A DNA stretch of 64,000 nt from JACMLC01 sp963817025. Lineage in GTDB: Bacteria > Acidobacteriota > Blastocatellia > Pyrinomonadales > Pyrinomonadaceae. A model generated the notes under the pieces. The model was not told the origin of the DNA. It saw only the letters and a list, made by a program, of their open reading frames with translations, and searched no databases. Shown piece after piece: positions 48,213 to 56,073 of the stretch. The DNA lies in assembly GCA_963817025.1 (NCBI GenBank), contig CAWFML010000005.1:1178001-1242000 (forward strand), in the 5' to 3' direction. Position 1 is the first letter of the stretch; every line of letters starts with the position of its first letter. Both the position numbers and the translations under genes were made by a program.

Positions 48213-49249
48213 TCATCTTTCTAAGCTATGCCATTTCTCTAACAACTCGATTTCTCGCTCACGCGGCAGACCGTTTCGCAGCTTTGCGTCGGGAGCGCGC
48301 GTCCTGTCCCATTCGAGCGTGGCGCGCACGGTTTCCGTCAAGGGTCTAAAGGTCAATCCGGCTGCGATGGCTTTGCTGCAATCAATGGAGAAGAAATTGC
48401 CGATATTGGCATCCGTTGGATTCCAGAGCGGAAGCTCCGACCAGCCTTCCACCTTCTCCGCTTCGATAAATTGCTCGCTGACCCATGTGAATTGCGCGTC
48501 GCTGCCGGACACGCTGCGGCAGGCTTCGAGCATCTCTTCCAGCGTCAATTTATCTTCCGGCCCGGTCGCATTAAAGACTCCTGTTTGACGCTGCTCCGCC
48601 ATCTTGACCAACCACTCCGCGAGGTCGCGCACGTCCACGAGTTGTACGGCTGTTCCCGATTTCCGGGAGCCAAGACTTCGCCGCCCTGCGAGATACGCCG
48701 CACCCAGTAGGTAAAGCGGTCGCTGTAATCCTGCGGGCCGACAATCAGACCTGCGCGCACACTGATTGTGCGCCCCGGCATCTCTTCTTCGACGGTGCGC
48801 TCGCATCTGGCTTTTAAGCCGCCATACATCTCCCCGTAATTGACTGCGATGATTCCATTATCGACCTTCATGGCTTCGGCTTCCTGCACCTGCCCGTCCG
48901 TCAACTCCTGCACGACATGACTCTCATCCAGCTTGGGCGCATCATAGTTTGCATATACAGACTGTGAGGAGATAAAAGCGTAGTGCTCGACGGAATCCGC
49001 GAGCAGCCTGGCGGAAGCACGCACAGCGCCCGGCACATAACCGCATGTGTCAACCACTGCGTCCCAACGCCGACCGCCGAGGACGCTCAAATCGCCGCGC
49101 CTATCGCCGCGCAGTTTTTCCACCTCCGGCAACTCGTCCGTATCATGCACTCCGCGACTGAAGGTTGTAACTTCATGCCCGCGCCCAAGCGCAGCCTTTG
49201 CCACATGCCTGCCCAGAAAAACCGTCCCGCCGATAATTAAAAGTTTCAT
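48213..49249 (-). pseudogene. NAD-dependent epimerase/dehydratase, frameshifted
   Basis: Two overlapping frames together encode one SDR-type protein of about 345 residues. The N-terminal frame starts at 49249 (MKLLIIGGTVFLGRHVAKAA, a Rossmann GxxxxLG loop) and runs well to about 48648 (GGEVLAPGNREQP). Protein similarity then continues in another frame (VQLVDVRDLAEWLVKMAEQR) to the stop at 48213. A single missing base near 48647 (CCGTAC where CCGGTAC would be expected) restores one frame. This is a real mutation or a sequencing error. The YxxxK active site (YGEMYGGLK) is in the intact part. It lies between hemH and hemG, and its substrate is unknown. Confidence 0.8.
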
Positions 49250-49267
49250 GCGCACCTCGTTGAGAGA

Positions 49268-49344
49268 AATGCAAAATTAAAAATGTAAAATGCAAAAGAA
49301 GCCTCGCGCTTAATTTTGCATCTTACATTTTTAATTTTGCATTT
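49268..49344. repeat. intergenic inverted repeat, family C
   Basis: AAATGCAAAATTAAAAATGT and AAAATGCAAAA are answered by TTTTGCATCTTACATTTTTA and ATTTTGCATTT. The right arm reaches into the end of hemH, where it encodes the last residues LKMQN and the stop. Confidence 0.8.
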
Positions 49345-50344
49345 TTAACTGGCAACAGTCCACAGGACAAACATCATGAGCCGGGCCGCGTGTGCCTAGA
49401 AATCGCCGCTCCGTTTGAGGATTGATTCGCTCAAGCATCAGCTCTCGAATCATACGCACAAAAGCAGGATGAGTTCCGACCGTTGACGCGCGAATCATAT
49501 TCAAGCCAAGCTGGTCGCAACGCTGCCGCGCTTCCGTGTCCAGATCATAGAGCACTTCCATGTGGTCAGAGACAAAGCCGGCGGGGGCGATGACGACATC
49601 CGTTGCTCCCGCCTCTTTCAACTCGCTGAGATATTCGCAGATGTCCGGTTCGAGCCAAGCCTGTGTGGGCGGCCCGCTGCGGCTCTGAAACACCAGTCGC
49701 CACTTCGCATGGCCCGCGCCTTCTGCCACCAGACGACAAGTCTCCAACAGTTGCGCTTCATACGCGCAGTTGCCGGCCATCGCCATTGGAATACTGTGGG
49801 CCGTGAAAGCGACCTCTGCGCGTGCGCGTCTCTCTTCGGGTATCTGATTGAGCGCGGCGCGCAGGTTCTCTGTGTTCGGCCCGACAAAGCCGGGATGATT
49901 GTAATAGGCGCGCAGTTTTTCGATGCGCGGCGCGTCGTGGCCGACCGCTGCCCGCGCCTGCTCTATGTTTTCCAGATATTGCCTGCAACCGGAATAAGAA
50001 CTGTAGGCCGAAGTGAAGAAGGCCAGAGCGCGCCGCACGCCGTCATCACGCATCTGTCTTAAAGTATCCGCGAGCATCGGATGCCAGTTGCGATTGCCCC
50101 AGTAGACAGGCAGATGCGGGCCATTGGCTTCCAATTCATCTTGCAATGCGGCAATCAATTTTCTGTTCTGCTCATTGATGGGACTGATGCCGCCAAACAA
50201 TTCGTAGTGATGCGCGACAGCACGCATTCTCTCAGGCGGTACATTTCTCCCGCGCAGGACATTCTCAAGAAACGGCATCACCTCCTCCATTCCTTCTGGC
50301 CCGCCGAAAGAGACTACTAACAAAGCGTCATAAGCTTGGTTCAT
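49331..50344 (-). CDS. hemH: ferrochelatase (possible Fe-S type, coproporphyrin ferrochelatase-like)
   Basis: A 337-residue enzyme that inserts Fe(II) into a porphyrin. It shows YDALLVVSFGGPEGMEEVMP at the start, VYWGNRNWHPMLADTLRQM, the catalytic His in AEVAFTAHSIPMAMAG, and QSRSGPPTQAWLEPDICEYL near 230. SYSGCRQYLENI carries a Cys at the position used by actinobacterial [2Fe-2S] ferrochelatases, and a Cys group CPVDCC ends the protein, consistent with such a cluster. Actinobacterial relatives act on coproporphyrin III (CpfC), so this pathway variant is possible here. The last five codons derive from a family C repeat. Confidence 0.9.
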   Translation of the reverse strand: MNQAYDALLVVSFGGPEGMEEVMPFLENVLRGRNVPPERMRAVAHHYELFGGISPINEQNRKLIAALQDELEANGPHLPVYWGNRNWHPMLADTLRQMRDDGVRRALAFFTSAYSSYSGCRQYLENIEQARAAVGHDAPRIEKLRAYYNHPGFVGPNTENLRAALNQIPEERRARAEVAFTAHSIPMAMAGNCAYEAQLLETCRLVAEGAGHAKWRLVFQSRSGPPTQAWLEPDICEYLSELKEAGATDVVIAPAGFVSDHMEVLYDLDTEARQRCDQLGLNMIRASTVGTHPAFVRMIRELMLERINPQTERRFLGTRGPAHDVCPVDCCQLKMQN

Positions 50345-50350
50345 ATTCCA

Positions 50351-50480
50351 GAAAGCGTTTCAGTGAAAGCCCCGAAGAGCACAATCTAACAGCCTGTGGC
50401 AACGCCACACGTATCGAGTTGTTATTATCATCATAAGCCCTGAAAGGGCGTAATAATTTATGCCGCCCATTTAGGGATTT
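50351..50480. repeat. dispersed intergenic repeat, family I copy 1
   Basis: The order AAAGCCCCGAAG, AACAGCCTGTGGCAACGCCA, CGTATCGA, AAGCCCTGAAAGGGCG and TAATTTATGCCGCCC matches 63161-63310. Contained palindromes are TGTGGCAACGCCACA and CCCTGAAAGGG. It lies between hemH and hemE. Confidence 0.7.
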
Positions 50481-50498
50481 TAATGTAGCTTTAGGATT

Positions 50499-51560
50499 TT
50501 ATCTTTGGCTCGTTTCATGTACGAAATCAATCAGAGAGATAACATTGTCTACAGGAGTTTCGGGGAGAATCCCGTGGCCCAGATTAAAGATGTGCCCGTT
50601 TCTGTTGTTGGCTCGCGCAAGAATTTTCTTCGCCTGCTCTTTGATGAAATCCTGACTGGCGAAAAGCTGCACGGGGTCAAGGTTGCCCATCACGGCTACG
50701 TCGCCTACGCGCTGCCATGCTTCTGCCAGATCAACGCGCCAGTCAAAGCCTATGACATCCCCTCCGGCTTCGCGCATCAACTCCAACAGCGTCGCCGTTC
50801 CCGTCCCGAAATGTATGACGGGCGTGCCGTGCTGTATGGACTTGATGACGCGCTGCGTGTGCGGCAGCACGTATTGGCGATAGTCTTCCGGGCTTAGGCA
50901 TCCGACCCATGAATCGAAAAGCTGCACGGCCTGCGCGCCCGCCTCGATCTGCGCGTTGAGATATTTCGAGAGCGCGCGTGTGATTAATTCCATCAACGCA
51001 TGCCATGCTCCGCTATCGTCATACATCAACTGTTTGGTGTGAATATAATTCTTTGACCCGCCGCCTTCGATCATGTAAGAGGCGAGCGTGAAGGGCGCGC
51101 CCGCAAAGCCTATGAGCGGCAAATCGGGTTTGAGCGCGCGGCGCGTCTGTCTGATGGCTTCGAGCACAAAGCCGAGAGATTCAACATCTTCCACTTCGCG
51201 CAAGCTCTCAACGTCAAGGGCGTTGCGGACGGGATTGTGTATGACCGGCCCTTCGCCCTTGGCAAATTCGAGATTGATGCCCATCGGCTCAAGGATGAGC
51301 AGGATGTCTGCGAAGATGATGGCTGCGTCAACTCCGAGCCGTTCGGCGGCTGTGACAGTCACTTCCGTCGCCAGCTCCGGCGTCTTGCACATCTCCAGAA
51401 AGCCCGTGCGGGCGCGCACCTCTCTGTATTCGCTCATGTAGCGTCCGGCCTGCCGCATCAGCCAGATGGGCGTGTAAGGCACAGGCTCGCGGCGGCAGGC
51501 GCGCATAAAAACGCTGTCGTGCAAAGCTGCTTGATTCAAGTTTCTCTTTTCCTCGCTCAC
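50499..51560 (-). CDS. hemE: uroporphyrinogen decarboxylase
   Basis: A 354-residue enzyme that converts uroporphyrinogen III to coproporphyrinogen III by removing four carboxyl groups. GTG at 51560 gives the usual family length; the frame reaches 51716, but that would add 52 residues that read through a family E repeat. Signatures: TPIWLMRQAGRYMSEYREVR at about 28-47, FADILLILEPMGINLEF, the substrate region GFAGAPFTLASYMIEGGGSK, and FDWRVDLAEAW. It is first in the minus-strand haem order, 154 bases before hemH. A divergent spacer separates it from the HEAT-repeat gene. Confidence 0.93.
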   Translation of the reverse strand: MSEEKRNLNQAALHDSVFMRACRREPVPYTPIWLMRQAGRYMSEYREVRARTGFLEMCKTPELATEVTVTAAERLGVDAAIIFADILLILEPMGINLEFAKGEGPVIHNPVRNALDVESLREVEDVESLGFVLEAIRQTRRALKPDLPLIGFAGAPFTLASYMIEGGGSKNYIHTKQLMYDDSGAWHALMELITRALSKYLNAQIEAGAQAVQLFDSWVGCLSPEDYRQYVLPHTQRVIKSIQHGTPVIHFGTGTATLLELMREAGGDVIGFDWRVDLAEAWQRVGDVAVMGNLDPVQLFASQDFIKEQAKKILARANNRNGHIFNLGHGILPETPVDNVISLIDFVHETSQR

Positions 51561-51674
51561 AGTTTTCCGCTTAACCTTTCTCAGACTACAACATGAAACC
51601 GCCGCAGCGGTAGCGCATAAGACTTTTACGAATTGCTGTAGATGATTAGATTCAAGCTTTAAGCAACGAAAGGC

Positions 51675-51780
51675 AATTTCGCGCAAAGGCGCTGGTGGCG
51701 CAAAGGAAGGCCGCAAAGGTGTTGAGCTATGCTTTATCTTGAATGTTTTCTTTGCGTCTTTGCGCCTTTGCGGGAAACTT
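51675..51780. repeat. intergenic inverted repeat, family E
   Basis: ATTTCGCGCAAAGGCGCTGG plus TGGCGCAAAG is answered by CTTTGCGTCTTTGCGCCTTT plus GCGGGAAA. The core has CGCAAAGGTGTTGAGC. It occupies the upstream side of hemE. Confidence 0.75.
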
Positions 51781-51860
51781 CCTGCTTGTCTGTGAGCCAG
51801 AGAAAAGTTTTTGTCAGAAAACCTGTGCGGGCGGTGTATTGCTAGAGGAGAGGGAAAAAA

Positions 51861-51921
51861 GCAGGCCCGCCGAGCATGAGTTCAAGGGGCTTGAACACCG
51901 CGAGGTGCAGAGCGGGCCTGC
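51861..51921 (+). ncRNA. candidate structured RNA (three-way junction) in the HEAT-gene leader
   Basis: Three helices can be drawn. P1 pairs GCAGGCCCGC (51861-51870) with GCGGGCCTGC (51912-51921), 10 perfect bp. P2 pairs GTTCAAG (51880-51886) with CTTGAAC (51890-51896) around GGG. P3 pairs ACC (51897-51899) with GGT (51904-51906) around GCGA, a GNRA tetraloop. Single-stranded joiners are CGAGCATGA and GCAGA. P2 and P3 are adjacent, so they could stack. It lies 82 bases before ATG 52004. I do not recognise a known riboswitch class, and no T-tract follows. P1 could equally be a lone inverted repeat. Confidence 0.4.
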
Positions 51922-52003
51922 CGAAATTTCTCATTCGAGCACAGCATCTTTTCCATCAGCTTAAAACAATTTTACGGGGCCATTATTCAAGGAGCTTAAA
52001 GGG

Positions 52004-53197
52004 ATGAACATCTTCAACATCGGAGCCAGCGCAGTTTTAATGTGTAGCTCTTTAATAGGATTTTACGCGACCGGCGAGCGGGCTTTGACAGTCAACCCGG
52101 CGGCGGGCGCAGTTCAACAGGACGAGAGACAGGCGGCTCCCGCAGATGTGCAGGAGAAGATAAATGCTCTCTCGTCTGCCAATCCGGCGGAGCGCGCCTC
52201 TGCTGCCTGCTCGCTCGGCGAGATGAAATCTCAGGCTGCTGCCGCCATCCCCTTTCTCATCAACCTGCTTGGCGATGCTACGCCGGTCGAGAACATCGTA
52301 TGCGGGCGGGAAAACCGGCGGCATGTGACTTTTAAGGGAAAGCAAACGCCGACCACGCCGGGCGAGCAGGCTGCGGGTGCGCTGGCCGGAATCGGGCCAC
52401 AGGCGGTCGAGCCATTGATTGCCGCGCTCAAATCCAGCGAGCCGCGCGTCAGAACCAACGCAACGTTTGCGCTCGGCGTGATTCGGGATGAGAGAACGGT
52501 GGATGCTTTGCTTTCCGTGATTAACGATTCGGAGTGGCAGGTGCGTGAGCAGGCTGCATGGGGTCTCGGGCTGAAAAAAGATTCGCGCGTGGTTGAGCCG
52601 CTCGTCAGGGTATTGTCTGACAGCGCTTATCAGGTTCGCAAGCAAGCCGCATGGGCGCTCGGTCTGACAGGCAACTCATCGTCGGTCGAGCCGCTTATCG
52701 CCGCGCTGAAAGATGAGAACGCGGAAGTGCGCGAGCAAGCATCATGGGCTTTGGGTTTGAAAGGCGACCGGCGCGCGGTCTTGCCGCTCGTCTCCATGAT
52801 GAAGGATGCAAATGCCGAAGTGCGCGAGCAGGCCGCGTGGGCTTTGGGCCTCAAAGGTGACGCAAGGGCGGTCGAACCTTTGATTGCTGTCCTCTCGGAC
52901 AAAGAGCCTCAAGTGCGCGAGCAAGCGGCATGGGCTTTGGGCCTCAAAGGAGATGAGCGCGCGGTCTTGCCTCTCGTTTCTGCGTTGAAGGATGAAAATG
53001 CTGAAGTCCGCACGCAGGCGGCCTGGGCTTTGGGCTTGAAGGGCGACCGGCGTGCTCTCGAAGGCTTGAACGCCGCGCTCAAAGATAGTGACAGTGAAGT
53101 GCGCGAGCAGGCCGCATGGGCGCTCGGTATGTTAAAGCTCAAACGCGGAGTGACGGTTGAGGTTAATTCAGAGAATAAGGTTGAAGTGGAGCAGTAG
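52004..53197 (+). CDS. exported HEAT-repeat protein
   Basis: A 397-residue protein with a hydrophobic N-terminus (IGASAVLMCSSLIGFYATGE) that looks like a signal peptide, then about ten HEAT/PBS-lyase-type repeats of 31 residues. The repeats are close copies, for example VREQAAWALGLKGDERAVLP with variations at a few positions, which suggests recent unit duplication. A short insertion (CGRENRRHVTFKGKQTP) breaks the third repeat region. HEAT arrays are protein-binding scaffolds; the periplasm is the likely site. It leads a same-strand cluster with four DUF4097 genes and an ECF sigma/anti-sigma pair, and may be the partner-binding part of this system. Confidence 0.85.
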   Translation: MNIFNIGASAVLMCSSLIGFYATGERALTVNPAAGAVQQDERQAAPADVQEKINALSSANPAERASAACSLGEMKSQAAAAIPFLINLLGDATPVENIVCGRENRRHVTFKGKQTPTTPGEQAAGALAGIGPQAVEPLIAALKSSEPRVRTNATFALGVIRDERTVDALLSVINDSEWQVREQAAWGLGLKKDSRVVEPLVRVLSDSAYQVRKQAAWALGLTGNSSSVEPLIAALKDENAEVREQASWALGLKGDRRAVLPLVSMMKDANAEVREQAAWALGLKGDARAVEPLIAVLSDKEPQVREQAAWALGLKGDERAVLPLVSALKDENAEVRTQAAWALGLKGDRRALEGLNAALKDSDSEVREQAAWALGMLKLKRGVTVEVNSENKVEVEQ

Positions 53198-53227
53198 TTT
53201 GAAGCCGGAAGGTAAGGAGATTTGAAG

Positions 53228-54412
53228 ATGAGAAGAATCGTATTGATACTCGCTCTGGCCCTGTTATTCTGCGGCTGCCTGTCCGCTGCCTACAAGTTTT
53301 CGGATTCGGCAAGCGCCGCCGCCGCTACTGCCAGCGAACAGCAGCTTCCGGCAGACAAAGAAATCAAAGTTTCGATGGGCCAACGCCTCGAAATTGATTT
53401 GAAGACTGGCGGCACGCTTGAGATAGCAGGCTGGAATCAAGAGCTATTGACGGTCAAGGTTTACGACGGCAGCAGTCCATGCCGCGCTTGCAGCATAGAG
53501 GTCAACGAGACTTCATCCGGCGTGCAAATCTCCTCCAGTGACGGCTCACGAAACGGAAGCATCTACTCCAACAGCCTGCGACTTGAAATCAAAGTGCCGC
53601 AAAAATTCAATCTCGATCTTAAGACGAACGGCGGCGGCTTCAACATCGAAAACATCGAAGGCGAAATTCAAGGCAAGACCATGGGCGGCAAGTTGGCGCT
53701 CAAGAATCTACGTGGCGAGCTTGATTTGACCACGATGGGCGGCGACATCTCTTTGACCGGCTCTGATGTCAACGGCAGGGTCAAAACGATGGGCGGCCAA
53801 GTCCTCTTGCAGGATGTGAGAGGCGATGTCAAAGGCGTCTCGATGGGCGGCAATGTGATTTATAAAAACGTGACTGGCCGCAACGGCGACACGACCGGCG
53901 ACGAGGTTCATATCAAGACGATGGGCGGCGACATCAAAGTCGAAACCGCTCCTGCCGGAGCCGAAGTCATGACGATGGGCGGCGACATCTCGATTCGCTC
54001 GGCCTCGAAATTCGTCAAAGCCAAAACGATGGGCGGCGACATCAATCTTGACAATATAGACGGCTGGCTCAATGCCACTACGATGGGCGGCGACATCTTC
54101 GCGCGTGTGGTCGGAGACGCCTCCGGCGGGCGACACGATGTCGAGTTGACATCATATAGCGGCGACATCACACTGACAGTCCCCGCAAATCTTTCGGTGG
54201 AGTTTGACATTTCTCTGGCGTATACCAAAAATCATGAGCAGGATTATCGAATCATCAGCGATTTCGAGGTGCTGAAGAGAGAATCCGCCGATTGGGTCTA
54301 CGATCAGGGGAGTCCGAGAAAGTATATCTACGGCACTGGAAGCGTCGCCGGGGGAGCTAATCGGATTAAGATCAGCACGATTAACGGAAACGTAATTGTG
54401 AAAAAGGGGTAG
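53228..54412 (+). CDS. DUF4097-type beta-repeat lipoprotein, MGGD variant
   Basis: A 394-residue protein. ATG 53228 has AGGAG 8 bases upstream. A lipobox (LLFCGCLSA) indicates a lipoprotein. The body is a DUF4097-like stack of short strands with a recurring turn: KTMGGKLALKNL, TTMGGDISLTGS, KTMGGQVLLQDV, SMGGNVIYKNV, KTMGGDIKVET, MTMGGDISIRS, KTMGGDINLDN, TTMGGDIFARV. Eight copies of xMGG lie about 20 residues apart. A beta-helix or solenoid fold is likely. The last part (TVPANLSVEFDISLAYTKNH) is family-like. It follows the HEAT gene by 30 bases and is probably co-transcribed. Function is unknown. Confidence 0.82.
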   Translation: MRRIVLILALALLFCGCLSAAYKFSDSASAAAATASEQQLPADKEIKVSMGQRLEIDLKTGGTLEIAGWNQELLTVKVYDGSSPCRACSIEVNETSSGVQISSSDGSRNGSIYSNSLRLEIKVPQKFNLDLKTNGGGFNIENIEGEIQGKTMGGKLALKNLRGELDLTTMGGDISLTGSDVNGRVKTMGGQVLLQDVRGDVKGVSMGGNVIYKNVTGRNGDTTGDEVHIKTMGGDIKVETAPAGAEVMTMGGDISIRSASKFVKAKTMGGDINLDNIDGWLNATTMGGDIFARVVGDASGGRHDVELTSYSGDITLTVPANLSVEFDISLAYTKNHEQDYRIISDFEVLKRESADWVYDQGSPRKYIYGTGSVAGGANRIKISTINGNVIVKKG

Positions 54413-54579
54413 CGTTAGCCTTTCATGTCTTTTCAGTTTCGTCTGCCGGTTTATCAACCAGCCTTTCGTGTCTCTCATCGCCACACCTGCGTTAAACTAC
54501 TGACCGTGGAGGGCAGAAGGGTGTATTCTTCTGCCACAAAACGGGCGTGCGCGGTGTTTACTATACGAGAGCAGGTGCT

Positions 54580-55149
54580 ATGAGCGGACGAGCGACGGTG
54601 ATGCCCAATTCGGTAGAGACGACAGCAGTAGCGACGCCGCTCGGCTTCGATGAAGCATTCACTCTGCATCATCGCGCCGTCTTTCGCACTGCTCGCGCAG
54701 TGGTGCGCGACACGGGCCTTGCCGAAGACGTGACGCAAGAGGTCTTTCTCAGACTGTACAAGAATCTGGACGCGACGCCGGGAGAAGAGCTTTTGCGCGC
54801 GTGGCTGCTGAGAGTCACCATCAACGTCGCGCGCAATACTTTGCGGGGCCAGAGCCGCGCGACCGCGCGCGAGGATGAATACGCGAAGGTCGAGACGGCA
54901 AAGACGGACTGGTTCGCCGTCGCGCCCGAAGAAGAATATGAGCGGCGCGTCGAGATCGAAGAAGCTCGCCGCGCGCTCGATAAGATCAAAGAGCCGATGC
55001 GTAGTTGCCTCCTGCTCAAGCAGCAAGGGTTGTCATACAGAGAGATTGCGACGACGCTTCAGCTCAACGAGACAAATGTCGGCAGCCTGATTGCGCGTGC
55101 ACGGAAAGAATTTGTCAGGCTTTATGGAAAAATCGGAGGGAAGGAATGA
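54580..55149 (+). CDS. ECF-type RNA polymerase sigma factor
   Basis: A 189-residue sigma factor. The frame opens at 54547; ATG 54580 is preferred. Region 2 is at about 20-80 (FDEAFTLHHRAVFRTARAVV, GLAEDVTQEVFLRLYKNLDA). Region 4 is at about 130-180 (KIKEPMRSCLLLKQQGLSYR, EIATTLQLNETNVGSLIARA). The stop overlaps the ATG of the anti-sigma gene (ATGA), the standard coupling. A hairpin GGCAGAA/TTCTGCC lies upstream near 54512-54536. Auto-regulation with the flanking DUF4097 genes as targets is the natural hypothesis; shared -35/-10 motifs cannot be tested by eye. Confidence 0.9.
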   Translation: MSGRATVMPNSVETTAVATPLGFDEAFTLHHRAVFRTARAVVRDTGLAEDVTQEVFLRLYKNLDATPGEELLRAWLLRVTINVARNTLRGQSRATAREDEYAKVETAKTDWFAVAPEEEYERRVEIEEARRALDKIKEPMRSCLLLKQQGLSYREIATTLQLNETNVGSLIARARKEFVRLYGKIGGKE

Positions 55150-56051
55150 GAAATCTCTGTCCTGATGAAGGGATTCTACAGAGCTATTACGACGGCGAGC
55201 TTGAGCCGTTAATGCTCGAACAGGTCGCCGCACATCTCGCCGCCTGCGCGGCATGTGCCTTGGCTGCGCGCGAGGTCGAGAGCGAGATGGAGTTTGCCAC
55301 GGCAGCCTTCGCGCACGAGCTGTCTCTGAACGTGCCGACGGAGCGCCTGCGCACGCGGCTTGACGAAGCCATTGCAGGCTTACAGCCGTCGCCCGCCGTG
55401 GTGGGCCAGAAGAGCGCGCCTGCGCGCCTGCGCGAGTGGTTCGCAACGCTTGTCCCGTCCTTTAATTTTGCTTCGCCGCGCGCACTCGGTTTTGCCGGAC
55501 TCGCAGCATTTTTCGTGATGGCTGCTGTCACCGGCAGCATCGTTATGCGGCAAAGAGAGGCGCAGCCCGGTGCCGCGCTGGCGGGTATCAATAATAATCA
55601 AGTGGAATTAACTTCTCCCGAAATGATAGCTGACCCAATCGTTCCAACAGTTGTTCCTGTAAAGGCAACGACAACTGTCAGGCACAGGCCGTCGGGCTTC
55701 AAGTCGCAGGGTGTTCAAATCAACTCCAGCAGCAATCAGGCGATTGCTCAACAAAGTAATTCCGCAAATGTCTCGACATTGCCGGGAGAAAAGAATTACC
55801 TGCAAGCCATTTCTGTTTTGACGGATGCCCTCGAAGCTAACGGCGAAGCCTCTTTACAGCCTACGCTGCTCACGGATTACAAACGCAATCTGGCAGTCGT
55901 GGATCAGGCCATCACGGCCACACAGCGCACCGCGCGCAGCAATCCGAAGAGCACGGATGCGGCTGAGATGCTCTATGCCGCTTATCAAAGCAAGCTCGAC
56001 TTGCTGAGCGCGGTGGCGGAGCAGTCCAGACCGCTCATCGCGGAACGTTAA
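55146..56051 (+). CDS. zinc-finger (zf-HC2) transmembrane anti-sigma factor
   Basis: A 301-residue protein coupled to the sigma gene. Residues 1-50 contain the anti-sigma zinc motif: LCPDEGILQSYYDGELEPLM, with AAHLAACAACALAAREVESE giving HxxxCxxC. The first part should bind the sigma factor in the cytoplasm. One transmembrane helix lies at about 116-136 (ALGFAGLAAFFVMAAVTGSI). The outer part is about 160 residues, with a Ser/Asn/Gln-rich linker and a helical end (LLTDYKRNLAVVDQAITATQ). The large external part could sense a ligand or interact with a partner such as the HEAT or DUF4097 proteins. Confidence 0.85.
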   Translation: MRNLCPDEGILQSYYDGELEPLMLEQVAAHLAACAACALAAREVESEMEFATAAFAHELSLNVPTERLRTRLDEAIAGLQPSPAVVGQKSAPARLREWFATLVPSFNFASPRALGFAGLAAFFVMAAVTGSIVMRQREAQPGAALAGINNNQVELTSPEMIADPIVPTVVPVKATTTVRHRPSGFKSQGVQINSSSNQAIAQQSNSANVSTLPGEKNYLQAISVLTDALEANGEASLQPTLLTDYKRNLAVVDQAITATQRTARSNPKSTDAAEMLYAAYQSKLDLLSAVAEQSRPLIAER

Positions 56052-56073
56052 AAGGTAAAGACTTAAAACAAGT

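Larger units (their letters stand above)
51561..52003. other. 443-base divergent spacer
   Basis: It lies between hemE (minus) and the HEAT-repeat gene (plus) and should contain both promoters. It holds a family E repeat (51675-51780) and the structured RNA candidate at 51861-51921. No gene is supported. The last bases carry AGGAGCTTAAAGGG as ribosome binding site of the HEAT gene. Confidence 0.6.

Noticed and set aside
51561..51716. N-terminal extension of hemE
   Set aside because: It reads through a family E repeat and exceeds the normal family length.
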